Shown: positions 1 to 5,241 of the stretch, in pieces | Layout: each line of letters starts with the position of its first letter | Position numbering within the stretch: the first letter of the stretch is position 1 | Origin: an uncultured Clostridia bacterium | Lineage (GTDB): Bacteria; Bacillota; Clostridia; Oscillospirales; Acutalibacteraceae | NCBI GenBank assembly: GCA_945868935.1 | Contig: CAMBNE010000020.1 | Span: 1-9,798 of the forward strand | DNA length: 9,798 nucleotides | Direction: 5' to 3' | The notes under the pieces: model-generated | Told to the model about the DNA's origin: nothing | The model's input: only the letters and a program-made list of their open reading frames with translations | The model's database searches: none | Made by a program: the position numbers and the translations under genes

Positions 1-1297
1 AGTTTAAATTCATACTGCGTGCAATTTCGCCTTTTTTACAGCAATTCTTGACAAATGCGTCCTCAACGTCGTTTTCGCTTATTATTCCCTGCGCTTCGAG
101 CAGTTCTTCAAGCCTGAAAAAGTCGTCCCTTGTCACGCCCTGCTTATGCTCGTAGCAATAGGTTTTAAGTCCACAGTTGTTGCAGACCTCTTTTTCCACG
201 TTTTCGCACACTACCGAAAAGCTCGGTGAATACAAATCCCTGAGCTTATCCGATACGGAATTGACGTCGTTTCGCACGTTGTAAATAGCCTTTGAAGCAA
301 AATCAAGACGCATAACGATATTCTTTCGCAGGGTTTCTCCGAGGGAAGAATTCTTCTCGTTTGAAAAAACAGGCGAGATTATATTGCCGACCTCTTTCGG
401 AAGTATCATAAACACAACTGAACCGACAAGACTTTCAATCAATAATGCGGCAAGCTGGGTATTCTCTCCGAACGCAAGGCTCATAATTCCGTTTGAAATC
501 AGAAATGCTATTGCACAGCCGAGCTTGCCCACAGGAGCAAACATTCCTGCCATTAGACCGCCGAAAGCAAAGCCGCCGCAGACAAAACCCTGCGCTCTGC
601 TTGCAATGCTGAAAACTGCTCCCGTTGCAATTCCGCAGACTGCGCCGCCGTTTACTCCGCCGTATCTTGCGCAGAGCAGAACGGCTGTTATTGCAATAAT
701 TCTGCCGAGCGAAATATTCTCAAAGGTTATGCTTCCGAACGCAAGAATCAGCACACAGCCCGTCATAACAAGGCACGCAGTTTCCTGTCTGGTGTAGGCG
801 GAAATTCCTCTTTTCTCGTCTGCAAGCTGAACCGAAACGCTTATGAAGTAAGCCGCCGCACCCGAAAGCACAGCCTCGATAAAGCAGTCTGCAAAGGAAG
901 AAAGCGTGCTTGTACTCGCAAACAAAAGTGCAATTCCCGTTGCAAGCGTCGGAAGAAAGGCTGCAAGCGGAGCAAAAAGCCTGCTTCGGCTTACCTTTTC
1001 AATGTCGCCCATAAGCCAGCGCAGTGCACCGATTGCCACTATGACGGCTATGTACCTGAAGCTGTCGGTAGGTTTCAGCAGAATATAGCCGAACGCCGTT
1101 CCGACAAGCGATGAGAAGAGATATTTTTTCGGAACAGCCGCCGCATATGACGCACCGAACGGTGCAAGAGTACCTAACAAAGTGCCCCTTGACACGAGGA
1201 TTCCGCACAGCAGGTATATGAAATTGACAGCGCCGTTTCTTACAAAATCGTTGCGGTTGTCGCTTGTTTTTCTTCTTAAAGCTTTTGTGCTTTCCAT
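1..1297 (-). CDS. spoIIE: Stage II sporulation protein E, N-terminal part (3' end outside window)
   Basis: SpoIIE is a membrane serine phosphatase of the asymmetric division septum. It dephosphorylates SpoIIAA to activate sigma-F in the forespore and interacts with FtsZ. The visible 432 codons run without a stop from ATG at 1297 to the window edge. After a basic start (MESTKALRRK), residues about 20-320 are a run of hydrophobic segments with the family-like stretch GTLLGTLAPFGASYAA near residue 40, matching the multi-pass N-terminal domain. From about residue 330 the chain becomes soluble and contains a cysteine cluster (CENVEKEVCNNCGLKTYC) and EDAFVKNCCKK, as in the central region of SpoIIE. 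The C-terminal PP2C phosphatase domain, expected from a family length near 800 residues, is off the left edge, so catalytic residues cannot be checked. The start is supported by AAAAGGA about 8 nt upstream. I am confident of the identity from domain pattern and the sporulation-type promoter. Confidence 0.9.
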   Translation of the reverse strand, partial: MESTKALRRKTSDNRNDFVRNGAVNFIYLLCGILVSRGTLLGTLAPFGASYAAAVPKKYLFSSLVGTAFGYILLKPTDSFRYIAVIVAIGALRWLMGDIEKVSRSRLFAPLAAFLPTLATGIALLFASTSTLSSFADCFIEAVLSGAAAYFISVSVQLADEKRGISAYTRQETACLVMTGCVLILAFGSITFENISLGRIIAITAVLLCARYGGVNGGAVCGIATGAVFSIASRAQGFVCGGFAFGGLMAGMFAPVGKLGCAIAFLISNGIMSLAFGENTQLAALLIESLVGSVVFMILPKEVGNIISPVFSNEKNSSLGETLRKNIVMRLDFASKAIYNVRNDVNSVSDKLRDLYSPSFSVVCENVEKEVCNNCGLKTYCYEHKQGVTRDDFFRLEELLEAQGIISENDVEDAFVKNCCKKGEIARSMNLN

Positions 1298-1348
1298 AAT
1301 ATTCTACGTCCTTTTACCGAAAATCAGTTGATTTGTTGTTGCAAGTTT

Positions 1349-1381
1349 ATTATATGATAAAGGTTGCAATCGTTTTGTCAT
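1349..1381 (-). promoter_or_regulatory. spoIIE promoter, sigma-A-like with 21-bp spacer
   Basis: On the minus strand there is a perfect -10 TATAAT (1354-1349) and a -35-like ATGACA (1381-1376, 5 of 6 to TTGACA), separated by 21 bp. At the normal 17-bp distance the hexamer is CAAAAC, which is not a -35. Long spacers of this kind are known for Spo0A-activated sigma-A promoters such as spoIIG and spoIIE of Bacillus subtilis. The predicted start of transcription is near 1342, giving a leader of about 45 nt. Confidence 0.7.
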
Positions 1382-1382
1382 T
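1374..1382 (+). promoter_or_regulatory. Candidate Spo0A box overlapping the spoIIE -35
   Basis: TTTGTCATT matches the 0A-box consensus TTTGTCGAA at 6 of 9 positions, including the TTTGTC core. It overlaps the -35-like hexamer of the spoIIE promoter, where Spo0A-P binds in related promoters. It is a moderate match and counts mainly because of its position. Confidence 0.4.
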
Positions 1383-1407
1383 ATGTGAATGAGCGTTTTT
1401 ATATTCT

Positions 1408-1416
1408 TTTGTAGAA
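1408..1416 (+). promoter_or_regulatory. Candidate upstream Spo0A box for spoIIE
   Basis: TTTGTAGAA matches the consensus TTTGTCGAA at 8 of 9 positions. It lies about 66 bp upstream of the predicted spoIIE transcription start and 34 bp from the second box, in the same orientation. Tandem same-strand boxes upstream of the -35 are typical of Spo0A-activated promoters. Confidence 0.5.
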
Positions 1417-1458
1417 ATTTCAGAAAGCAGATTTATAAGCCGTCCTAAAAGTCAGTTT

Positions 1459-1490
1459 AAAAAAAATAAAGCCGACAAGCACGGCTTTAT
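1459..1490 (-). terminator. Rho-independent terminator, minus strand, with no obvious gene upstream
   Basis: A perfect 9-bp stem (ATAAAGCCG at 1466-1474 with CGGCTTTAT at 1482-1490) has a 7-nt loop. On the minus strand it is followed by eight T (complement of A 1459-1466). It lies between the yqgF promoter and the spoIIE promoter. The only transcription it could stop is minus-strand read-through or antisense RNA from the yqgF side, so it may insulate spoIIE. Confidence 0.7.
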
Positions 1491-1498
1491 CAAAGATA

Positions 1499-1527
1499 TT
1501 GTATATTATGAAATTTTGATTTATAAT
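1499..1527 (+). promoter_or_regulatory. Promoter of yqgF
   Basis: TTGTAT (1499-1504, 4 of 6 to TTGACA), a 17-bp spacer and a perfect TATAAT (1522-1527) lie 36 nt upstream of the yqgF start codon. Nothing else upstream on this strand could drive the gene. Confidence 0.6.
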
Positions 1528-1562
1528 TATGGAGTAAACACAGCTTTGAAAGGAATGTATTT

Positions 1563-1976
1563 ATGATTATAATGTCGATTGACCTCGGCAAAGCCAGAAC
1601 AGGCATTGCTGTATGCGATAAAACGGAATTTTTAGCATCTCCGTATACGGTTATTTTCGAAAAGTCGCCGCAAAGGCTTATGGAAAAGGCGGTGCAGGCT
1701 GTCAAGGACACCAAAGCAGAATTAGTTGTTGTGGGACTGCCGAAAAATATGGACGGAAGCGAGGGCGAAAGCGCACAGAATGCAAGAGCCTTTGCAAAGG
1801 AGCTTGAAGAAATTACAGGCATTAAGACCGTTATGCAGGACGAGCGTGGAACAACAATTACGGCGCACAACTTTTTGAACACGACAAACACAAGAGGAAA
1901 AAAGCGCAAGAATGTTGTTGACGAGGTCGCGGCAACGATAATTTTGCAGGACTTTCTTGATTCGAGAAAACCATAA
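1563..1976 (+). CDS. yqgF: YqgF/RuvX family RNase H-fold nuclease (putative pre-16S rRNA nuclease)
   Basis: This is a 137-residue protein of the YqgF/RuvX family, which has an RNase H-like fold. The family was first proposed to be a Holliday junction resolvase and is linked in Escherichia coli to 5' processing of 16S rRNA. Hallmarks are present: IDLGKARTGIA (D7, G9, R12, G14), VVGLPKNMDGSEG (56-68), MQDERGTT (D93-E94-R95) and the C-terminal NVVDEVAATIILQ (acidic D120). Length is normal for the family. The start at 1563 is preferred over ATG 1572 because GAAAGGA (1548-1554) sits 8 nt upstream. The gene has its own promoter and a hairpin covering the stop codon, so it looks monocistronic. In many Firmicutes it is instead in an operon with alaS and small conserved genes, which are not seen here. 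Confidence 0.93.
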   Translation: MIIMSIDLGKARTGIAVCDKTEFLASPYTVIFEKSPQRLMEKAVQAVKDTKAELVVVGLPKNMDGSEGESAQNARAFAKELEEITGIKTVMQDERGTTITAHNFLNTTNTRGKKRKNVVDEVAATIILQDFLDSRKP

Positions 1977-2003
1977 TTTGTCGAGTGCCTCGACAAATTA
2001 TGG
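1971..2003. terminator. 15-bp perfect hairpin covering the yqgF stop codon (likely terminator)
   Basis: CCATAATTTGTCGAG (1971-1985) pairs exactly with 1989-2003 around a 3-nt TGC loop. The last codon and the stop of yqgF are in the left arm. Short T-rich runs follow on both strands (TTTAT on plus, TTTTC on minus), so it could act in both directions though the U tracts are weak. Each arm also contains a Spo0A-box-like sequence. Confidence 0.6.
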
Positions 2004-2020
2004 TTTATCCCACGAAATTA

Positions 2021-2075
2021 GTTTTATAAAAGGCTGTAACAGCACACACGGATATCCGCTGACTGTTACAGCCTT
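2021..2075 (-). terminator. Terminator of the sortase-LCP operon
   Basis: A 13-bp perfect stem (AAGGCTGTAACAG at 2030-2042 with CTGTTACAGCCTT at 2063-2075) encloses a 20-nt loop that itself contains the palindrome CGGATATCCG (2049-2058). On the minus strand it starts 14 nt after the LCP stop codon and runs into TTTTATAAAAC. The T tract is short but position and stem strength fit a terminator. Confidence 0.7.
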
Positions 2076-2088
2076 AATTTATTCAGTT

Positions 2089-3393
2089 TTACTGAACAGG
2101 CGTATAGAACACGCTTAAAAACAGCTCGTAAAATTCGCTCTCGTTTACATAGAATTCGGCGTAGGTTTTGCCCATTTTTGATTCACCCGGAACAGTGCTC
2201 ATTTCAACCGACATACCGTTGCTCATTACTATCGACTCGGCAAGATACAGAACTCTTGACGGATTAAGATTTGTGCAGGTATACGGTGATGATGCATTGA
2301 ACAAATCAACAGGCGCTGTGATGTTTTCTTTAGTTGCCGAAATCACCTTGTTTATAAATTGTGTTGCGTAAACTTGCTGACGCTGCATTCTCAGCGTGTT
2401 TGCGTCGGCACTTTCATGACTTCTTGAGCGCACGAAGGACTCTGCAAGCTGTCCTTCAAGGTGGTAATTCTGCCCTTTTACAAAATCCCCGATAGTTTCG
2501 GGAGAGGTAACGTCTACCCCGCCTACGCAGTCGTTGACTGCCGCAATTCCGTCAAGGTCAAGTGCAAGATACGTCTTTATCGGAATGTTGTAAAACAGCC
2601 TTTTTACCGAATTTACAGTATTTTCACAGCTTTTCTCCTTGCCGTCGCCGTATGCATATGAAAGGCAGAGCTGCTGTGTTTCACTGCCGACATAACCTCC
2701 GTTTGCCGCATAAACGGTAACATCGGTCATTGTATCACGTGAAATATTTATCATTGAGATTTTGCCTGTTTTGGTGTCAACGGCAAGCAGAACGATAACG
2801 TCAGCCTGTCCGCCTGTTCCAAGAACTTCCGTTTCTTCAAGCTCACGCTTGTCAACGCCCATAAACAGGATATTTGTGACGTTTTTATTATACTGATAGG
2901 TCTTTCCGTTGTAGACTACAAATTCGCCGTCATTCTGGGTTTCAACACCCTGAGGTGCTGTGATAGTATAGTCGCCGTCAAGCAGCTCGCTGCTGCCTTT
3001 GAAAAAAAGATAAGTCAGAGTTCCGACTGCAAGCAATATGATAGAAAGAAAAACACAGCCGATGCTTAACAGAACCTTTTTCCAGCGTTTCATCCTATGC
3101 CTTTTAGTACTGTGCTTATGCTTGCGCTTTTTTGCTCTGTCGTTACTCCTGTCGCTCTTAACAAACTCATAATTTCCGCTATATGCAGAAGTATTCGTTT
3201 CATCATGCTTACTTTTTTTTACTATACGTTTTCTTGTAAATATATAATCATCTATATCATCATTTACAGTTTTTGAATCTTTTTTTACGGGAATTTTTTC
3301 TCCGTCTGCTTTAATACATTCATCACTGCTGTAGGAACGTGAATATATATTTTTATCTTCGCTGAGAACTTCGTCATTTTGTTTGTTCGTCAT
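2089..3393 (-). CDS. LytR-CpsA-Psr (LCP) family envelope glycopolymer ligase
   Basis: LCP enzymes are membrane-anchored phosphotransferases that move undecaprenyl-linked glycopolymers (teichoic acid, capsule, other wall glycans) onto peptidoglycan, or in some Actinobacteria onto a protein. The 434-residue product has a long charged cytoplasmic N-terminus (1-106) ending in a very basic stretch (KKRKHKHSTKRHRMKRWKK, 88-106). One membrane segment follows (about 107-131), then an extracellular LCP domain (about 173-350). LCP hallmarks are NILFMGVDKRE (174-184), ADVIVLLAVDTKTGKISMI (197-215), ISRDT (217-221), NDCVGGVDV (287-295) and RSRSHESADANTLRMQRQQ (322-340) with its conserved Arg/Asp positions. 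The start at 3393 has AGGGGGT (3402-3408) 8 nt upstream and overlaps the end of the sortase gene by 20 nt, implying coupled translation. An internal ATG at 3093 (M101) with AAAAGG 6 nt upstream could give a shorter form. The family is certain; the glycan handled is unknown. Confidence 0.92.
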   Translation of the reverse strand: MTNKQNDEVLSEDKNIYSRSYSSDECIKADGEKIPVKKDSKTVNDDIDDYIFTRKRIVKKSKHDETNTSAYSGNYEFVKSDRSNDRAKKRKHKHSTKRHRMKRWKKVLLSIGCVFLSIILLAVGTLTYLFFKGSSELLDGDYTITAPQGVETQNDGEFVVYNGKTYQYNKNVTNILFMGVDKRELEETEVLGTGGQADVIVLLAVDTKTGKISMINISRDTMTDVTVYAANGGYVGSETQQLCLSYAYGDGKEKSCENTVNSVKRLFYNIPIKTYLALDLDGIAAVNDCVGGVDVTSPETIGDFVKGQNYHLEGQLAESFVRSRSHESADANTLRMQRQQVYATQFINKVISATKENITAPVDLFNASSPYTCTNLNPSRVLYLAESIVMSNGMSVEMSTVPGESKMGKTYAEFYVNESEFYELFLSVFYTPVQ

Positions 3394-4174
3394 TAATCAG
3401 TACCCCCTGGACAAGATAACGTCCTTCGCCGCTGTTAAGACACGTGCTGAGCACAACAATATTGTCGTCAATATCAAGATTAACCCCTTCTCTTGTATTG
3501 CTGCTGACCGAACGTGGATTTGAAATCATATCAAGGTAATCCTTAAAAACCTTGTCATCAGAGAAATCAAACGAATTCATTATGTGCCTGTCGTCATACA
3601 CAAATGCAGACACAATCTCATAAGTCAGCTTGCGGCTTTCGGTATAAATATAAAAATTTTTATTTTTGTCAAAAAAGTCTTTATCCTTGAATTTATGCAG
3701 ATTTGCAAACATAGAACCGTCAGCCATATTATGACCGTAAAGCACAGTCACTCTGTCATCAAAATCTCTTGAATTGCAGAATTGTGAGTAAATAGCACCG
3801 GCATAGCTGTAATTCTTGTAAATGTCGTGGTCAAGATAAAAGTTGTCGTCGGTTGAATGTCGGCAAACGGGATAGTTGATATTCGTGTCGGGAATGTAAA
3901 TCCACGCATAAATATCAGGATTCTGCTTTATCATCGAGTCAAAATCGACGGGATTCTCCGCCTTTTTTACGTTTATTTCGGTCGGAGCCGTTATCTCGGT
4001 ACTGCTCTGACTTTCCGAGAGTTCGCCTGCATAGGAGCTTGCAATATTGTTATATTCATTTCTGTTTTCGCTGTTAAGCACACCCTTGATTACAACATAG
4101 GCGCACGCACACAAAAAGGCAATTGCAAACAGCACAATTATTGAAATTAAAACAACATTCTTTTTCCTTTTCAT
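3374..4174 (-). CDS. srtB: Class B sortase
   Basis: Sortases are extracellular membrane-anchored cysteine transpeptidases that cut surface proteins at an LPxTG-like motif and link them to peptidoglycan. From ATG 4174 the product is 266 residues: a basic start (MKRKKN), one membrane anchor (about 7-30), a Ser/Thr/Glu-rich linker (about 35-75) and the sortase domain (about 76-262). The catalytic triad is visible as H148 in VLYGHNM, C245 in VVLSTCLN and R252 in GEGRYLVQG. DIYAWIYIPDTNINYPV and the long insert before the Cys are class B features. The frame stays open to ATG 4267, but that start has no ribosome site, would add an unlikely N-terminus and lies almost at the predicted transcription start. 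GGTGAT 7-8 nt before ATG 4174 decides for the shorter form. It is first in an operon with the LCP gene, and an SPQTG protein, a plausible substrate, is encoded just upstream. Confidence 0.93.
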   Translation of the reverse strand: MKRKKNVVLISIIVLFAIAFLCACAYVVIKGVLNSENRNEYNNIASSYAGELSESQSSTEITAPTEINVKKAENPVDFDSMIKQNPDIYAWIYIPDTNINYPVCRHSTDDNFYLDHDIYKNYSYAGAIYSQFCNSRDFDDRVTVLYGHNMADGSMFANLHKFKDKDFFDKNKNFYIYTESRKLTYEIVSAFVYDDRHIMNSFDFSDDKVFKDYLDMISNPRSVSSNTREGVNLDIDDNIVVLSTCLNSGEGRYLVQGVLINDEQTK

Positions 4175-4294
4175 CAAATTATCACCCGACAGCTCATACA
4201 AAAACGGTGTTCCGCCGTTTATTCGGTGAGCATTATATCTAAATCTGAAAAACAAATTTTGGCACATTATGGCATATTATATTATAATGAATAT

Positions 4295-4323
4295 ATTTTA
4301 GCATTATTTTAATATATTGTCAA
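4295..4323 (-). promoter_or_regulatory. Promoter of the sortase-LCP operon
   Basis: On the minus strand a perfect -35 TTGACA (4323-4318), a 17-bp A/T-rich spacer and a -10 TAAAAT (4300-4295, 5 of 6) form a strong sigma-A-type promoter. Predicted transcription starts near 4288, leaving a leader of about 115 nt before the sortase start at 4174. The leader contains a small hairpin (AAACGG with CCGTTT, about 4202-4220). Confidence 0.8.
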
Positions 4324-4415
4324 TAAGTAGACATATAATGCCGTAGGTTATTCAAGCAGACAAATTCATATTACCTGCCTTTCTTCCCCAGCTGTCTTTC
4401 AGCTTTTTATTAAGA

Positions 4416-4447
4416 AATAAAAACAGCCCCCGCAACTGCGAGGGCTG
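4416..4447 (-). terminator. Terminator of the SPQTG surface-protein gene
   Basis: A 10-bp GC-rich stem (4424-4433 with 4438-4447, one G-T pair) has a 4-nt loop and is followed on the minus strand by TTTTTATTTC. It lies 17 nt after the stop codon of the surface-protein gene. It separates that gene from the downstream sortase operon. Confidence 0.9.
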
Positions 4448-4464
4448 AAAACATAACAACTTAA

Positions 4465-4974
4465 TTATTTGCTTTTGTTTGTTCTGACAAGCATTACAAC
4501 CGAAGCACCGCAAGCAGCAATTGAAAGCATAATTATTGCATAGGGAAGTACATCGTTAGTACCTGTCTGTGGTGAAGTTTTGTTCACATCTCTGTTTACT
4601 GTGCCTGTTTCAACAGTAGAAGAACCTGCCTTTTTATAGTAAGGTGTTACCTTGATATCGCCTGAAATGATAAGGTCCATCTCGGAATCTGTTAACTTAT
4701 TTTCAGTTTTGTAAGGACCTTCAATTTCCCAGTGGTCAAATGTATAACCGGGGTTCGGCTTAGGAATAATGTGAACGTGCTGGTTACCGTCTTCATCAAT
4801 ATCAGTTGTGAATTCGTAGCTGCCGTCGCCGCCCTCAGACGGAATAACGTCAACTTCATACTTAAAAGTAGTTGCGGGTGCAGTAGTAGCTACGGGACTT
4901 TCAGCTGCGAATGCAGGAATTGTAGCAAATGCAACCATTAAAATTGCAAATAAAACGGAAACAATCTTTTTCAT
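4465..4974 (-). CDS. Small secreted protein with one InlB-B-like repeat and SPQTG sorting signal
   Basis: This is a 169-residue predicted surface protein. It starts with a signal peptide (MKKIVSVLFA, hydrophobic to about 18, cleavage after AFA at 21-23 or one residue later). A Thr/Ala/Pro linker follows (25-36). A single domain of about 75 residues (37-114), with GYTFDHWEIEG (77-87), ISGDIKVTPYYKK and several acidic residues, resembles divergent InlB B-repeat domains. A Ser/Thr/Asn linker leads to a C-terminal sorting signal: SPQTG (134-138), a hydrophobic stretch (about 143-164) and a basic tail (RTNKSK). SPxTG-type motifs are known substrates of class B sortase in Clostridioides difficile, and a class B sortase lies immediately downstream. 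AGGAGGAG (4987-4980) is a near-ideal ribosome site. The gene has its own promoter and terminator, so its level can be set apart from the sortase. The binding partner is unknown. Confidence 0.85.
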   Translation of the reverse strand: MKKIVSVLFAILMVAFATIPAFAAESPVATTAPATTFKYEVDVIPSEGGDGSYEFTTDIDEDGNQHVHIIPKPNPGYTFDHWEIEGPYKTENKLTDSEMDLIISGDIKVTPYYKKAGSSTVETGTVNRDVNKTSPQTGTNDVLPYAIIMLSIAACGASVVMLVRTNKSK

Positions 4975-4979
4975 TTTAT

Positions 4980-4987
4980 CTCCTCCT
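4980..4987 (-). promoter_or_regulatory. Strong Shine-Dalgarno of the surface-protein gene
   Basis: AGGAGGAG on the minus strand lies 5 nt before the ATG at 4974, counted from its last base. It is the closest match to the anti-Shine-Dalgarno in this window, suggesting high translation of the surface protein. Confidence 0.85.
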
Positions 4988-4995
4988 ATTTAAAT

Positions 4996-5007
4996 CTATT
5001 CGAATAG
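4996..5007. promoter_or_regulatory. 12-bp perfect palindrome in the surface-protein leader
   Basis: CTATTCGAATAG reads the same on both strands. It falls between the predicted transcription start (about 5011) and the ribosome site. It could be a repressor operator or a short 5' RNA feature. No family-specific operator is recognised. Confidence 0.35.
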
Positions 5008-5017
5008 TACATAAAAC

Positions 5018-5047
5018 AACATACTACTATTTCTAAAATCAAGTCAA
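5018..5047 (-). promoter_or_regulatory. Promoter of the SPQTG surface-protein gene
   Basis: On the minus strand TTGACT (5047-5042, 5 of 6), an 18-bp spacer and TATGTT (5023-5018, 4 of 6) lie 44 nt before the start codon. The -10 is weak, which would allow regulation, but no better pair is seen in the interval. Confidence 0.5.
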
Positions 5048-5170
5048 TTATATCACAGTTTTTTCGTCGTGTAAATAGCGAAATTGAAGAAACTTGGTTT
5101 AATATTGTACAAATTTTGTTGCGTTTTCTTGTTAATATGTCAAATTACTTTACAAATCGAGCCGTTTCTA

Positions 5171-5199
5171 TTGCATAAACAGAGGCATAATTGTATAAT
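5171..5199 (+). promoter_or_regulatory. Promoter of nadA-mnmA
   Basis: A perfect -10 TATAAT (5194-5199) is preceded at 17 bp by TTGCAT (5171-5176), a partial -35 keeping the TTG. It sits 42 nt before the nadA start. The region 4975-5241 between the divergent surface-protein and nadA genes holds only this promoter, the opposite one and AT-rich sequence. No riboswitch is recognised. Confidence 0.55.
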
Positions 5200-5241
5200 A
5201 GTTTTAATAATGCAACATCTTCTTTTGAAAGGATTTTTTAT

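Noticed and set aside
384..797. Open frame of 137 codons on the plus strand opposite spoIIE
   Set aside because: Its composition (Pro, Ala, Ser/Thr-rich) is what results from reading the complement of spoIIE membrane segments; spoIIE itself is clear on the other strand.
1321..1334. Inverted repeat AAATCA-GT-TGATTT in the spoIIE leader
   Set aside because: Six A/T-rich pairs with a 2-nt loop are too weak and too common in such sequence to support a regulatory call.
1490..1996. Open frame of 168 codons on the minus strand, antisense to yqgF
   Set aside because: It lies wholly opposite a well-recognised yqgF gene, shows no domain-like pattern, and its ATG has no ribosome site. It ends at the orphan hairpin only by chance of codon phase.
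4175..4267. Thirty-one-residue N-terminal extension of the sortase from ATG 4267
   Set aside because: No ribosome site precedes 4267, it lies about 20 nt from the predicted transcription start, and it would put a non-signal-like stretch before the membrane anchor. GGTGAT before 4174 marks the true start.
4390..4412. Small plus-strand hairpin AGCTG/CAGCT followed by TTTTTATT
   Set aside because: The stem is only 5 bp and no plus-strand gene lies upstream for it to terminate; probably chance.
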